Source of the DNA: CAYMCO01 sp964388955
GTDB taxonomy: Bacteria; Chloroflexota; Anaerolineae; Anaerolineales; E44-bin32
Direction of reading: 5' to 3'
NCBI GenBank assembly: GCA_964388955.1
Contig: CAYMCO010000057.1
Span: 1 to 12,731, forward strand
DNA length: 12,731 nucleotides
Part shown: positions 5,682-12,731 of the stretch, piece after piece
How the letters are laid out: every line of letters starts with the position of its first letter
How positions within the stretch are numbered: position 1 is the stretch's first letter
Translations under genes and position numbers: made by a program
Notes under the pieces: model-generated
Told to the model about the DNA's origin: nothing
The model's database searches: none
The model's input: the letters and a program-made list of their open reading frames with translations, nothing else

Positions 5682-7625
5682 ATGGGATTCCATTCCGGAA
5701 ATTGGTGGTCATTCATCCGCTATGACGAAGAGCGCGACCGGCCGGAGGTCAGCGGGGAGCTGCTGCGCAGAGTCTGGTCGTATGCCAAGCCCTACTGGAG
5801 GCTGGCGGGATTAATCCTTCTGACCATCATGGGCATCTCCTTGCTGTCGCTGGTGCCCCCCTTGTTGATCCGAGACCTGATCGACCACGCGCTGCCGGAT
5901 CGGAACGTCGGCCGCCTGAACCTACTTGCTCTAGGGATGATCGCCGTCCCGCTGGTCAACGGCTTGCTGGGCGTCGCCCAGCGCTACGCCTCCGCCCGCA
6001 CAGGGGAGGGCATCATCTTTGATCTGCGCCGGGATATCTACGATCACCTGCAGCGCATGAGCCTGCGCTTCTTCACGCACACGCACGTGGGGGAGCTGAT
6101 GTCCCGCATGAATAACGACGTGGTGGGCGCACAGCGGGCAGTGACCGGCACCATGGTGACTATCGTGAGCAACGCCGTCTCCCTGGTCGCGACTCTGGCG
6201 ATCATGTTTTCTTTGGAGTGGCGCTTGACACTGCTGGGGATCGCTATCCTCCCGCTGTTCGTGATCCCGGGCCGCCGCATCGGGCGCGTGCTGCGCGGCC
6301 TCACCCGCAGGCAGATGGAGAGCAACGCGCGCATGAACGCGCTGATGAATGAGACCCTCAATATAAGCGGGGCGCTTCTGGTGAAGCTGTTTGGCCGCCG
6401 AGGCATAGAAGTGCAGCGCTTCTCCGGGCACGCAGCCGAGGTGCGGGATTTGGGTGTTCGCCAGGCGGTGGTCGGCCGCTGGTTTTTTCTGGCCCTGAGC
6501 ATCGTTAGCGCGGTCGGCACGGCGCTTGTCTTCTGGGTTGGGGGCCATTTGGTGCTTCGGGGGGCGTTTACTATCGGCAACATTGTGGCCTTCAGCGCCT
6601 ACCTCAGCCAGCTATATGGGCCGTTGATGGCGCTCACCAACGCGCGCGTGGATTTCGCCACATCGATGGTGAGCTTCGAGCGGGTTTTCGAGGTCTTGGA
6701 TCTGCCACAGGACGTGCAGGAGAAGCCCGATCCGACCCGTTTGGAGAGAGTTGCGGGCCGGGTGAAGTACGATCACGTCTGGTTCAGCTACCTCGACGGA
6801 GGCGGCCCACCAGTTGGCCTGGAAGAGATTCGGCGCTTCTCCTGGGGCGCCCCCACTTACCTTCCGGCAGAGAAGAAGGCATCCGAAGATCAGAAGGAGG
6901 CGGAGGGCGAGCCGACCTCCGAGTTTGAACGCTGGGCCCTGCAGGACGTCAGCTTCGAGGTACTCCCGGGGCAGGTGGCGGCCTTGGTCGGGCCCAGCGG
7001 GGCCGGCAAGACAACGGTGACCTACCTCCTGCCCCGCCTGTACGATCCCACCCAGGGGGGTGTGAGCATCGACGGGCATGACCTTCGAGGGTTGGCGCTG
7101 GAGGTCATTTCGCAGTATGTGGGCATGGTGACCCAGGAGACCTACCTATTCCATACCACGATCGCCGAGAATCTGCGCTTCGCCAAGGCGGATGCCACCC
7201 AGGCCGAAGTGGAGCGCGCCGCGCGAGCGGCGAACATCCATGAATTCATCGGGGGTCTGCCCGACGGCTACGAAACCGTGGTCGGGGAGCGCGGCTACCG
7301 GCTTTCGGGCGGCGAGAAGCAGCGGATCGCCATCGCCCGTGTGATCCTCAAAGATCCGCGCGTGCTCATCCTGGACGAGGCGACCAGCCAACTGGACTCG
7401 CAGTCCGAAGCGCTGATCCAGGAGGCCATGCGGGAGGTGATGCGCGGCCGAACATCGCTCGTGATCGCCCACCGGCTGAGCACCATCATAGGGGCCGACA
7501 AGATTCTGGTCATGGATGAGGGCCGGCTGGTGGATCAGGGTCGGCATGAGGAACTGCTGCGCCGCGGGGGGCTCTACGCCCGGCTGTATGAGACTCAATT
7601 CCGCACGGCTGCGGTGACTGCTTGA
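5682..7625 (+). CDS. ABC exporter, fused membrane and ATPase domains
   Basis: A 647-residue half-transporter of the MsbA/MDR/LmrA type, expected to work as a dimer and export a lipid, peptide or drug-like compound using ATP. The membrane domain (about 35-330) has six hydrophobic segments, with GELMSRMNNDV (137-147), a typical coupling-helix region. The nucleotide-binding domain is complete: Walker A GPSGAGKTT (437-445), Q-loop TQETYLF (484-490), signature LSGGEKQR (541-548), Walker B VLILDEA (561-567), and switch histidine 597 in VIAHRLS. Unusually, about 47 residues (371-417; charged, Pro/Gly/Glu/Lys-rich) separate the aromatic A-loop strand VWFSY (366-370) from WALQDVSFEV (418-427), where homologues have only a few residues. 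The start at 5682 has GAGGT 6 nt upstream; the longer frame to 5508 lacks family similarity and overlaps the DUF123 gene. Single gene without a partner; substrate cannot be told. Confidence 0.93.
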   Translation: MGFHSGNWWSFIRYDEERDRPEVSGELLRRVWSYAKPYWRLAGLILLTIMGISLLSLVPPLLIRDLIDHALPDRNVGRLNLLALGMIAVPLVNGLLGVAQRYASARTGEGIIFDLRRDIYDHLQRMSLRFFTHTHVGELMSRMNNDVVGAQRAVTGTMVTIVSNAVSLVATLAIMFSLEWRLTLLGIAILPLFVIPGRRIGRVLRGLTRRQMESNARMNALMNETLNISGALLVKLFGRRGIEVQRFSGHAAEVRDLGVRQAVVGRWFFLALSIVSAVGTALVFWVGGHLVLRGAFTIGNIVAFSAYLSQLYGPLMALTNARVDFATSMVSFERVFEVLDLPQDVQEKPDPTRLERVAGRVKYDHVWFSYLDGGGPPVGLEEIRRFSWGAPTYLPAEKKASEDQKEAEGEPTSEFERWALQDVSFEVLPGQVAALVGPSGAGKTTVTYLLPRLYDPTQGGVSIDGHDLRGLALEVISQYVGMVTQETYLFHTTIAENLRFAKADATQAEVERAARAANIHEFIGGLPDGYETVVGERGYRLSGGEKQRIAIARVILKDPRVLILDEATSQLDSQSEALIQEAMREVMRGRTSLVIAHRLSTIIGADKILVMDEGRLVDQGRHEELLRRGGLYARLYETQFRTAAVTA

Positions 7626-7783
7626 CGAATCCCTCTTCCCCACACCAGCGCCGATCGACGGCCTTCGGGCTCCCAAGCGACATTCCGCTTTCTCCGTTGA
7701 GGAAATCCTGAGCTGTGACGAGGGAGCCGCCGCGCGCCGCTGGCCGCGGGATACACCCAAGCCTCTCGAGAACTGGTCCCCTG

Positions 7784-7811
7784 CAACTTCTTCGACTAAA
7801 TTACGTATAGG
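7784..7811 (+). promoter_or_regulatory. Speculative promoter of the sigma-factor operon
   Basis: CAACTT (7784-7789) and CGTA (7804-7807) are 14 bp apart, reminiscent of ECF-type -35 (GGAACTT-like) and -10 (CGT-like) elements. TATAGG (7806-7811) could alternatively be a housekeeping -10. It would place the start of transcription about 25 nt before GTG 7842. Weak. Confidence 0.22.
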
Positions 7812-7841
7812 GTGGTAGAAGCAGGGAGCGGGAGCGGCGCT

Positions 7842-8441
7842 GTGCCGGATGACGAGCGAGTGTGGATCGCACAGGCGCGCCGGGGCGATGACGATGCCTA
7901 CAGCGCCGTGGTAGAAGCCTTTCAGGTGCCGGTCTACAATCTCTGCTTCCGGATGCTCGGAAACCGCCAGGAGGCGGAGGATGCGGCCCAGGAGACCTTC
8001 TTGAGAGCCTACCGGAATCTACGGCGATACGATCCTGCTCGGCCCTTTGTCAACTGGATCCTCAGCATCGCCTCCAACCACTGTATCGACCGCATTCGTC
8101 GGCGACGGCTACGATTGGCCCCTCTGGAGGCCCTGCCGGCCTTCGGTGCGCAAAGCGGCGATCCGTCACCGGGACCCGAGGCAGCGCTGATCGAATCAGA
8201 CCGTCAGGCGAAGGTGCGGCGGATGTTGGATGGGTTGGGATCAAAGGATCGGGCAGCGGTGATCCTGTTCTACTGGTACGACATGTCCTGTGAGGAGATT
8301 GGGGAGACCCTCTCCCTGAGTGTGAGCGCGGTGAAGAGCCGGCTCCATCGCGCGAGGAAGGAACTCGCCACGCAGTGGTTTTCCGGCGAGGGACTCGAAG
8401 GCCCGGTTCGGGAGGCGCAAGATGAGCCATCCGCGCTTTGA
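7842..8441 (+). CDS. ECF-type RNA polymerase sigma factor
   Basis: A 199-residue extracytoplasmic-function sigma factor that would direct RNA polymerase to a small stress or envelope regulon. Region 2 spans about 24-91, with FQVPVYNLCFRMLGN (27-41), the core-binding helix EAEDAAQETFLRAYRNL (44-60), and the -10-recognising segment around FVNWILSIASNHCIDRIRR (69-87). A linker rich in Pro/Gly/Ala follows. Region 4 spans about 124-175, with the helix-turn-helix CEEIGETLSLSVSAVKSRLHRARKEL (150-175). GTG 7842 is chosen because GGGAG (7830-7834) lies 7 nt before it; an in-frame GTG at 7812 would add ten residues but has no ribosome-binding site. Its 3' end overlaps the anti-sigma gene by 20 bp, so the two are co-translated. 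Regulated presumably by the next gene's product. Confidence 0.93.
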   Translation: MPDDERVWIAQARRGDDDAYSAVVEAFQVPVYNLCFRMLGNRQEAEDAAQETFLRAYRNLRRYDPARPFVNWILSIASNHCIDRIRRRRLRLAPLEALPAFGAQSGDPSPGPEAALIESDRQAKVRRMLDGLGSKDRAAVILFYWYDMSCEEIGETLSLSVSAVKSRLHRARKELATQWFSGEGLEGPVREAQDEPSAL

Positions 8442-8967
8442 GGACTGGATTCTCAACCCCGAAGATCGCTCTCCGGAGGAGCGGCAGGCGCTGCAGGCGC
8501 ACCTGGACGGGTGCGAGTCCTGCCGCCGGTTGAACGCCGCCGTGGCCCGCTTGGACGTCACGATGGCGAACATGCCGACCGTCGCTCCGCGGCAGGGCTT
8601 CTTGGATCGCTGGCAAAGCACGCTTCAGGCGGACCGGAAGTCCCGGGAGCGACGAGGGGCGGGGTTGGCATTCGCCCTGGCCGGAGGATCCGCGCTCGCC
8701 GTGGCCATTTCTTTGGGGATCACTTTCTGGGAGCAAGCCAAGGCGCCGGCGCAGATCGCGAATCAATGGCTGATCGCCTTGATGGAGTTCTTGAATCAGA
8801 TTCGCAGTGCGCCGACTTTGCTGCGCATCGGGCTGGACATCCTCGAGGATGTGCACCCTGGATGGTGGCTGACCTTGGCTGCTGCGCTCGGGGGTCTGGC
8901 TGCGCTCTGGATCTATCTGCTCTACCGAATCACCTTTCAGCAAGTTACGAATGGAGGATCGAGATGA
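8422..8967 (+). CDS. Membrane anti-sigma factor with HxxxCxxC zinc motif
   Basis: A 181-residue protein. The N-terminal part holds HLDGCESC (27-34), the HxxxCxxC motif of zinc-associated anti-sigma (ZAS/zf-HC2) domains, which bind and hold ECF sigma factors at the membrane. Two hydrophobic segments follow, about 81-103 and 148-170, with a roughly 45-residue loop between them that would be outside the cytoplasm if the N terminus is inside. There is no long periplasmic sensor domain, so the signal is probably sensed by the loop or through a partner. GGAGG (8411-8415) lies 6 nt before the ATG. It overlaps the sigma gene by 20 bp and its stop overlaps the next start as ATGA, which fits stoichiometric co-expression. 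Function inferred from motif and position. Confidence 0.86.
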   Translation: MSHPRFEDWILNPEDRSPEERQALQAHLDGCESCRRLNAAVARLDVTMANMPTVAPRQGFLDRWQSTLQADRKSRERRGAGLAFALAGGSALAVAISLGITFWEQAKAPAQIANQWLIALMEFLNQIRSAPTLLRIGLDILEDVHPGWWLTLAAALGGLAALWIYLLYRITFQQVTNGGSR

Positions 8968-9989
8968 AGAAACTGGCGATACTGCTTTCCCTGGTGTTGG
9001 TGGCAGCCCTCGCATTGCCCGTCACCGCCCTGGCGGCCGAACAACCGCAGGGGAGAATCATCATCGGGGACAATTTTGTCCTGGAGAATAGCGAAACGCT
9101 GGACGGGGATCTGCTCGTCATCGGGGGCAATGTCACCCTGAAGCAGGACTCGCTGGTGGATGGCGACGTTTTCGCCATCGGGGGGAATGTTGATGTCTCG
9201 GGCGAGGTGAGCGGTGACATCGGAGTCATCGGCGGGCAAGTGACGCTTGAAGACGAGGCGGTTGTGCGGGGCAATGTGAGCGCTCTCGGGGGATGGGCCA
9301 CCCGCAAGCCGGGTGCCCAGATCGAGGGGGAGTTCACGCCTGGCTCCGGCTTTCAGGTCCCATTTGATTTCTCCTTGCGCGGGGGAATCAAGAGCTTTCC
9401 GCGGGCAATCCTCGCCCCGATTTCGGGCTTCGGCGTCTATGTGCCCGGTTTCTTCCGGGTGGGCACAAAGCTCTTCAACGCCTTTCTCATGGCTGCGCTG
9501 GCGGTTCTGGCGGTGGTTTTCTGGCCGGAGCCGACCAAGCGAGTGGCGATGGCTGCGGTCGACCAACCCTTGCCCGCCGGCGGCCTGGGCCTGCTGACGC
9601 TCATCGTCGGTCCTGTCCTGCTGATACTGCTGCTCATCACCATCATCCTCTCCCCGTTGAGCCTGGTCGGCCTGGTGGTTCTGGTGGCAGCCTGGGCTTT
9701 CGGGGTGATCGGCATCGGCCTGGAAGTCGGTGATCGCCTCGCCCAGGCGCTGAAATGGGAGATCCAGCCACCCGTGGCCGCAGGGCTGGGAACTCTGCTC
9801 CTAAGCCTGATTGTCGCCGGGCTCGGCATGGTGGACTGCATCGGATGGGTCCCGCGCATCCTGTTGGGGGCCCTGGCTGTGGGAAGCGTGATCATGACCC
9901 GGTTCGGCAGCCGGCCATACGTCCCCATCCGGGCGCAGGCGGCTCCGGTCGAGCTCGAGTCCACGGAGCAGGAGGATACAGGGGAGTAA
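8964..9989 (+). CDS. Secreted/membrane protein with bactofilin-like beta repeats
   Basis: A 341-residue protein. A signal peptide (1-25: KK, hydrophobic core, ALAA cleavage-type end) is followed by four degenerate repeats of about 17-19 residues: GDLLVIGGNV (48-57), GDVFAIGGNV (67-76), GDIGVIGGQV (84-93) and GNVSALGG (103-110). Such repeats form the right-handed beta-helix of polymer-forming, bactofilin-type domains. The C-terminal half has four or five hydrophobic segments (about 170-187, 207-230, 232-255, 270-291, 298-312) and ends in an acidic tail. Classical bactofilins are cytosolic; this one is predicted to display the repeats outside, anchored by the membrane half. The ATG overlaps the anti-sigma stop codon (ATGA), with GGAGG (8953-8957) 6 nt upstream. 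As last gene of the sigma/anti-sigma operon it may be an effector or signal partner of the system. Domain call good; role unknown. Confidence 0.87.
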   Translation: MKKLAILLSLVLVAALALPVTALAAEQPQGRIIIGDNFVLENSETLDGDLLVIGGNVTLKQDSLVDGDVFAIGGNVDVSGEVSGDIGVIGGQVTLEDEAVVRGNVSALGGWATRKPGAQIEGEFTPGSGFQVPFDFSLRGGIKSFPRAILAPISGFGVYVPGFFRVGTKLFNAFLMAALAVLAVVFWPEPTKRVAMAAVDQPLPAGGLGLLTLIVGPVLLILLLITIILSPLSLVGLVVLVAAWAFGVIGIGLEVGDRLAQALKWEIQPPVAAGLGTLLLSLIVAGLGMVDCIGWVPRILLGALAVGSVIMTRFGSRPYVPIRAQAAPVELESTEQEDTGE

Positions 9990-10019
9990 GCGCGATCCCA
10001 CCCCAGGAAGCGCGCTCGA

Positions 10020-10042
10020 GGGCTGCCAGCGAATGGCAGCCC
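10020..10042. terminator. Hairpin between convergent genes
   Basis: GGGCTGCCA (10020-10028) pairs perfectly with TGGCAGCCC (10034-10042) around a 5-nt GCGAA loop. It lies 30 bp after the stop of the sigma operon and 43 bp after the end of the GH31 gene on the other strand, so it could act in both directions. No T tract follows on either strand, so termination is inferred from position and structure. Confidence 0.5.
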
Positions 10043-10085
10043 CCGGGTTGGCCTGTGGCGGCGTGCGGGGATGCTGACGGTTCGG

Positions 10086-12479
10086 TCAGGCGATCTCGTC
10101 GACCGGAAAACGCAGCTCCGTAAAGGGGGAAGGGGTCCGCAATGCGCCTTCGGTGATGCGCCTCCGTTCCCCATCCAGGAGGGCGGATACGGCCTCCTCG
10201 CCATGCAGGATGGTTTCGACCGCCGAGTAGGGGAAGGGGAAGTCTCCGGATGGCTCCCAGTGGAGGAGCAGCCCATCGGTAACCCGGGAGAAGGTGAATC
10301 GATCCAAGCGTTCCTCTCCATAGCCATCCCCGGCGTCTGAAAAGAGCGCGCTCTGCTGTGGGCGCCCCGTCGGCGCAAAGAGGTGCAGCCGAAGGCCCCC
10401 ATCCGTTTCCGTGGGCAGGACGCACCCCGCTCGCACCAGCAGCGGGATGCGCTCCAAGGGGGCGGGAACCTCTATCTCCACAGGGCCCGAGAACAACGTG
10501 CCCTCCCAGAAGTCATACCAACCGCCGGGCGGAAGATGGATGCGCCGCCGGCGGGTGCCTCGGCGCAGCGCGGGGGCAACCAACAGCGATTCCCCCAGCA
10601 AGAAACAATCTTGGATCTCCCGGAAGGGAGGGCGTGGATCTGCCCAGAACAAGGGCCGCATGAGCGGGGCGCCCGTCTGGCTGGCCTCCCAGGCGCACGT
10701 GTACAGGTACGGCAAAAGCTGGTAGCGCAGCTTAAGGACTGCCCTGAGAATCCCGAGGGTTTCCTCCCCGAACCGCCATGGCTCTCGAGGGGGTGAATCC
10801 ACTGAGCAGTGGGTCCGGAAGAACGGTGTGAAGGCCGCCAACTGAAACCAGCGAACGAACAGCTCCTGGGAGGGCCGGCCCGCGAACCCCCCGATGTCCG
10901 AGCCGCAGAGGGGAATCCCCGACAGCCCCAATCCCAACAATGCCGGGACGGTTTGCTGCAACGCATCCCAAGCGCTCACGGTGTCCGCGGTCCAAACCCA
11001 GGCGTGGCGCTGGGCGCCCGCCCAGCCAGATCTGGAGAGCAGGAAGGGGCGCGCCTCGGGGGCGGTCGCCCTGAGCCCGTCGAAGCCAGCGCGGTTCATC
11101 TGCAGTGCGTATAGATTGTGTGCCCCTCCATGGTCCCCTCCCTGGCCATCGATGTCGTGCTGGGTGGTGAGCGGAAGGGTGCCTTCCCCCCAGGCGGCAA
11201 AAGCAGAGGGTTCATTCATGTCGTGCCAGAAACCGCGCACCCCTCGCTCGGCCAGCGAGGCGTATTGGGAACCCCACCACGAGCGGGCGTCCGGGTTGGT
11301 GAAGTCGGGGAACACGCACCAGCCTGGCCAAACGGGGGCCGCTACGGGGATCCCATCGGGCAGGTTGGAAAAGAGACCCCGCTCCTTGCCCTCGTCAAAC
11401 AGCTTGTATCCGGGCTCCTGCTTGACACCGGGATCGATGATGGCAACCAGATGTACGCCGTCCGCCTCCAGACCGTGCGCCAATCCTGCCAGGTCGGGAA
11501 ACCGGTCCGCATCCACGGTGAAAACTCGGCAGCCGCGCATGTAGTCCAGATCGAGATGCACCGCGCTGAGCGGCAGGTCCCGCTCGCGGAAACCCTCCAC
11601 CACCGCTCGGATCTGCGCTTCATTCCGGTATCCCCAGCGGGATTGATGGTACCCCAGCGCCCAACGAGGCGGCAGGGGCGGCCGCCCGGTGAGCGCGGTG
11701 AAGCGATTGAGGCAGCTCTCCACCGTCCCGGCGGTCAGGTAATAGCGGAGGGCGCCACCGTCGAAGGTGCAACGCGCATGATCCTGGAAGGAAAAATGCC
11801 CGTCATGGGGGTTCTCATGGAACACGAAGTAAGCCCCCTGGTCATGCAGGCCGAGGTATGCCGGAACGCAAAGATAGAGCGGATCCGCCCTTGATCGGTA
11901 GTTGCCCCCTGGATCGCGATTCCACATGCGGTACGAGCGGCCTCGCAGGTTGAGGCTCGAGGCCCGTTCCCCCAAGCCATAGATGCACTCATCCTTGGAG
12001 AGCGGCGCCGTCTGGCAGACGCGCTCCCCCTGGAAGAGAGGGGGATCAAATTTGCACAGGGGGCTCCCCTGGGGATCCAGCACGGCCACCTCCGCCTGTG
12101 GGCTGATGCGAAGCTCCAGGCGGGCGCTGGATATCGTACAACCCGCCGCGGTCGCCTCCATGCGCGTTTCGACCGTCGGCCACTCGCGCTGGGCGATGGC
12201 GTATGGCATGGGAGCGGGAGCAGGTCCCCAGTGAAGGCGCACGAGATCCTCGAGCAGGTAGCTCACCATCAACTCTCGTTCCGAGAACTGCAGGCGGAAC
12301 CCGCCGGGTTCCGGCTCCACGCTCTGCAGGCGGCCCGGACCAGCTCCGGGCTCTCCGGCGCCGGCCCGGCGATAGCGCCGGTCCACCAGATAGCGAAAGA
12401 TGGCATATTGGACCGCCCGCCGGACCCCCTGCATTCCCAGGATGCGGATGCCCCTCGGGATGTCCCTCAACGTTGGCAT
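10086..12479 (-). CDS. Glycoside hydrolase family 31 (alpha-glucosidase-like)
   Basis: A 797-residue GH31 enzyme, a retaining exo-acting hydrolase of alpha-glucosides or related alpha-linked sugars; no signal peptide is seen, so probably cytoplasmic. An N-terminal helical stretch (1-37) precedes a beta-sandwich domain (about 50-265, with YGLGERASSLNLRG at 167-180). The (beta/alpha)8 barrel (about 270-610) includes HLDLDYM (308-314), the nucleophile Asp420 in GFWHDMNEP (416-424), the proposed acid/base Asp499 in WTADT (496-500, usually WTGDN in the family), and GIPLCGSDIGGF (521-532). C-terminal beta domains follow, including LLVRAGCVLP (680-689). All catalytic aspartates are present. The start at 12479 is the only nearby ATG; GGAGAAAG lies upstream at 12498-12491 but with long spacing. 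The frame stays open to 12671, but the extra 64 residues begin inside a palindrome and look spurious. Substrate specificity within GH31 cannot be told. Confidence 0.95.
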   Translation of the reverse strand: MPTLRDIPRGIRILGMQGVRRAVQYAIFRYLVDRRYRRAGAGEPGAGPGRLQSVEPEPGGFRLQFSERELMVSYLLEDLVRLHWGPAPAPMPYAIAQREWPTVETRMEATAAGCTISSARLELRISPQAEVAVLDPQGSPLCKFDPPLFQGERVCQTAPLSKDECIYGLGERASSLNLRGRSYRMWNRDPGGNYRSRADPLYLCVPAYLGLHDQGAYFVFHENPHDGHFSFQDHARCTFDGGALRYYLTAGTVESCLNRFTALTGRPPLPPRWALGYHQSRWGYRNEAQIRAVVEGFRERDLPLSAVHLDLDYMRGCRVFTVDADRFPDLAGLAHGLEADGVHLVAIIDPGVKQEPGYKLFDEGKERGLFSNLPDGIPVAAPVWPGWCVFPDFTNPDARSWWGSQYASLAERGVRGFWHDMNEPSAFAAWGEGTLPLTTQHDIDGQGGDHGGAHNLYALQMNRAGFDGLRATAPEARPFLLSRSGWAGAQRHAWVWTADTVSAWDALQQTVPALLGLGLSGIPLCGSDIGGFAGRPSQELFVRWFQLAAFTPFFRTHCSVDSPPREPWRFGEETLGILRAVLKLRYQLLPYLYTCAWEASQTGAPLMRPLFWADPRPPFREIQDCFLLGESLLVAPALRRGTRRRRIHLPPGGWYDFWEGTLFSGPVEIEVPAPLERIPLLVRAGCVLPTETDGGLRLHLFAPTGRPQQSALFSDAGDGYGEERLDRFTFSRVTDGLLLHWEPSGDFPFPYSAVETILHGEEAVSALLDGERRRITEGALRTPSPFTELRFPVDEIA

Positions 12480-12539
12480 GCGCTCATCCGCTTTCTCCAG
12501 ACTGGCCCCTCGTCGCCTGACAGCCGGCAGCCAACGGGG

Positions 12540-12568
12540 AGTCTGTCGTATTGCGAGGTGATTGTCAA
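12540..12568 (-). promoter_or_regulatory. Possible promoter of the GH31 gene
   Basis: The - strand has a perfect -35 TTGACA (12568-12563), 17 bp, then CAGACT (12545-12540), a 3/6 -10 match. Transcription would begin about 54 nt before ATG 12479. The perfect -35 with a poor -10 suggests an activator-dependent or weak promoter. The rest of 12480-12731 holds no gene I can support. Confidence 0.4.
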
Positions 12569-12652
12569 CCGGAACGGAAGCGGCCCGTGCGTTCCGAGAA
12601 TTCCGGACCCGCCGCTGGACTGATTGCCACCATGTTCCCTGAGAGCCATCGT

Positions 12653-12680
12653 GTAGAGACGTTGCATGCAACGTCTCTAC
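12653..12680. repeat. Perfect 28-bp palindrome
   Basis: The half-site GTAGAGACGTTGCA (12653-12666) is followed directly by its exact reverse complement (12667-12680), with no spacer; the flanking bases (T12652, G12681) do not pair. It lies about 85 bp upstream of the proposed GH31 promoter. It has the form of a dispersed palindromic element (REP/MITE-like) rather than an operator. I recall closely similar palindromes as recurrent intergenic repeats in cyanobacterial and Chloroflexota genomes, but cannot verify this here. Only one copy is in the window. Confidence 0.85.
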
Positions 12681-12731
12681 GGCAGGGCGTGCGTGCGGGT
12701 CTTAGGGCTCCTCGGCGTCTCATCGTCACGG

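Noticed and set aside
7626..7700. Small GCC-TTCG-GGC hairpin after the ABC exporter as a terminator
   Set aside because: Only three base pairs are secure and no T tract follows.
8062..9015. A 317-residue - strand open frame under the sigma/anti-sigma genes
   Set aside because: Antisense to two strongly supported overlapping genes; Arg/Pro/Ser-rich shadow composition.
12480..12671. A 64-residue N-terminal extension of the GH31 protein starting at 12671
   Set aside because: Its start codon is inside the 28-bp palindrome, the extension crosses the best promoter candidate, and it has no signal peptide or family similarity.
1..12731. CRISPR array, tRNA or rRNA genes, transposase or phage genes
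   Set aside because: No regularly spaced direct repeats, no cloverleaf or conserved rRNA segments noticed in the short intergenic gaps, and none of the eight proteins is a transposase, integrase or phage structural protein.

Overview
The window is GC-rich bacterial DNA (well over half G+C by eye) carrying eight convincing protein genes, no RNA genes, no insertion sequence and no CRISPR array. The gene set suggests a Chloroflexota-type bacterium, perhaps Anaerolineae: a bacterial Elp3 of the CPGKCIFCP type, a YfhO-like membrane protein, a GH31 glucosidase, and an ECF sigma / anti-sigma / secreted bactofilin-repeat protein cluster. The phylum is inferred from gene style only.

Layout. 165-2516 (-): large polytopic YfhO-family membrane protein. 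2625-3347 (-): class I SAM methyltransferase resembling the eukaryotic tRNA methyltransferase Trm9 / ALKBH8 methyltransferase domain. 3366-4973 (+): Elp3, radical SAM plus GNAT tRNA-uridine-modifying enzyme, diverging from the methyltransferase with an 18-bp gap between start codons. 5037-5519 (-): small DUF123 (Uri / GIY-YIG-like) protein, convergent with elp3. 5682-7625 (+): single-polypeptide ABC exporter with an unusual insertion in its ATPase domain. 7842-8441, 8422-8967 and 8964-9989 (+): tightly overlapping operon of ECF sigma factor, zinc-finger-type membrane anti-sigma factor, and a secreted/membrane protein with a bactofilin-like repeat domain. 10086-12479 (-): GH31 alpha-glucosidase family enzyme, convergent with the operon, with a perfect 28-bp palindrome upstream.

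How the genes may work together. The main hypothesis concerns the elp3/methyltransferase pair. In eukaryotes Elongator (Elp3) makes cm5U at tRNA wobble uridine 34 and Trm9/ALKBH8 methyl-esterifies it to mcm5U. Here a bacterial Elp3 sits head to head with a methyltransferase sharing Trm9-like features, which suggests a minimal two-gene bacterial route to mcm5U-type wobble nucleosides. The second unit is a likely envelope-sensing or envelope-remodelling regulon: sigma factor, membrane tether, and a secreted beta-repeat membrane protein as candidate target or effector. The other genes (YfhO, DUF123, ABC exporter, GH31) look like separate transcription units.
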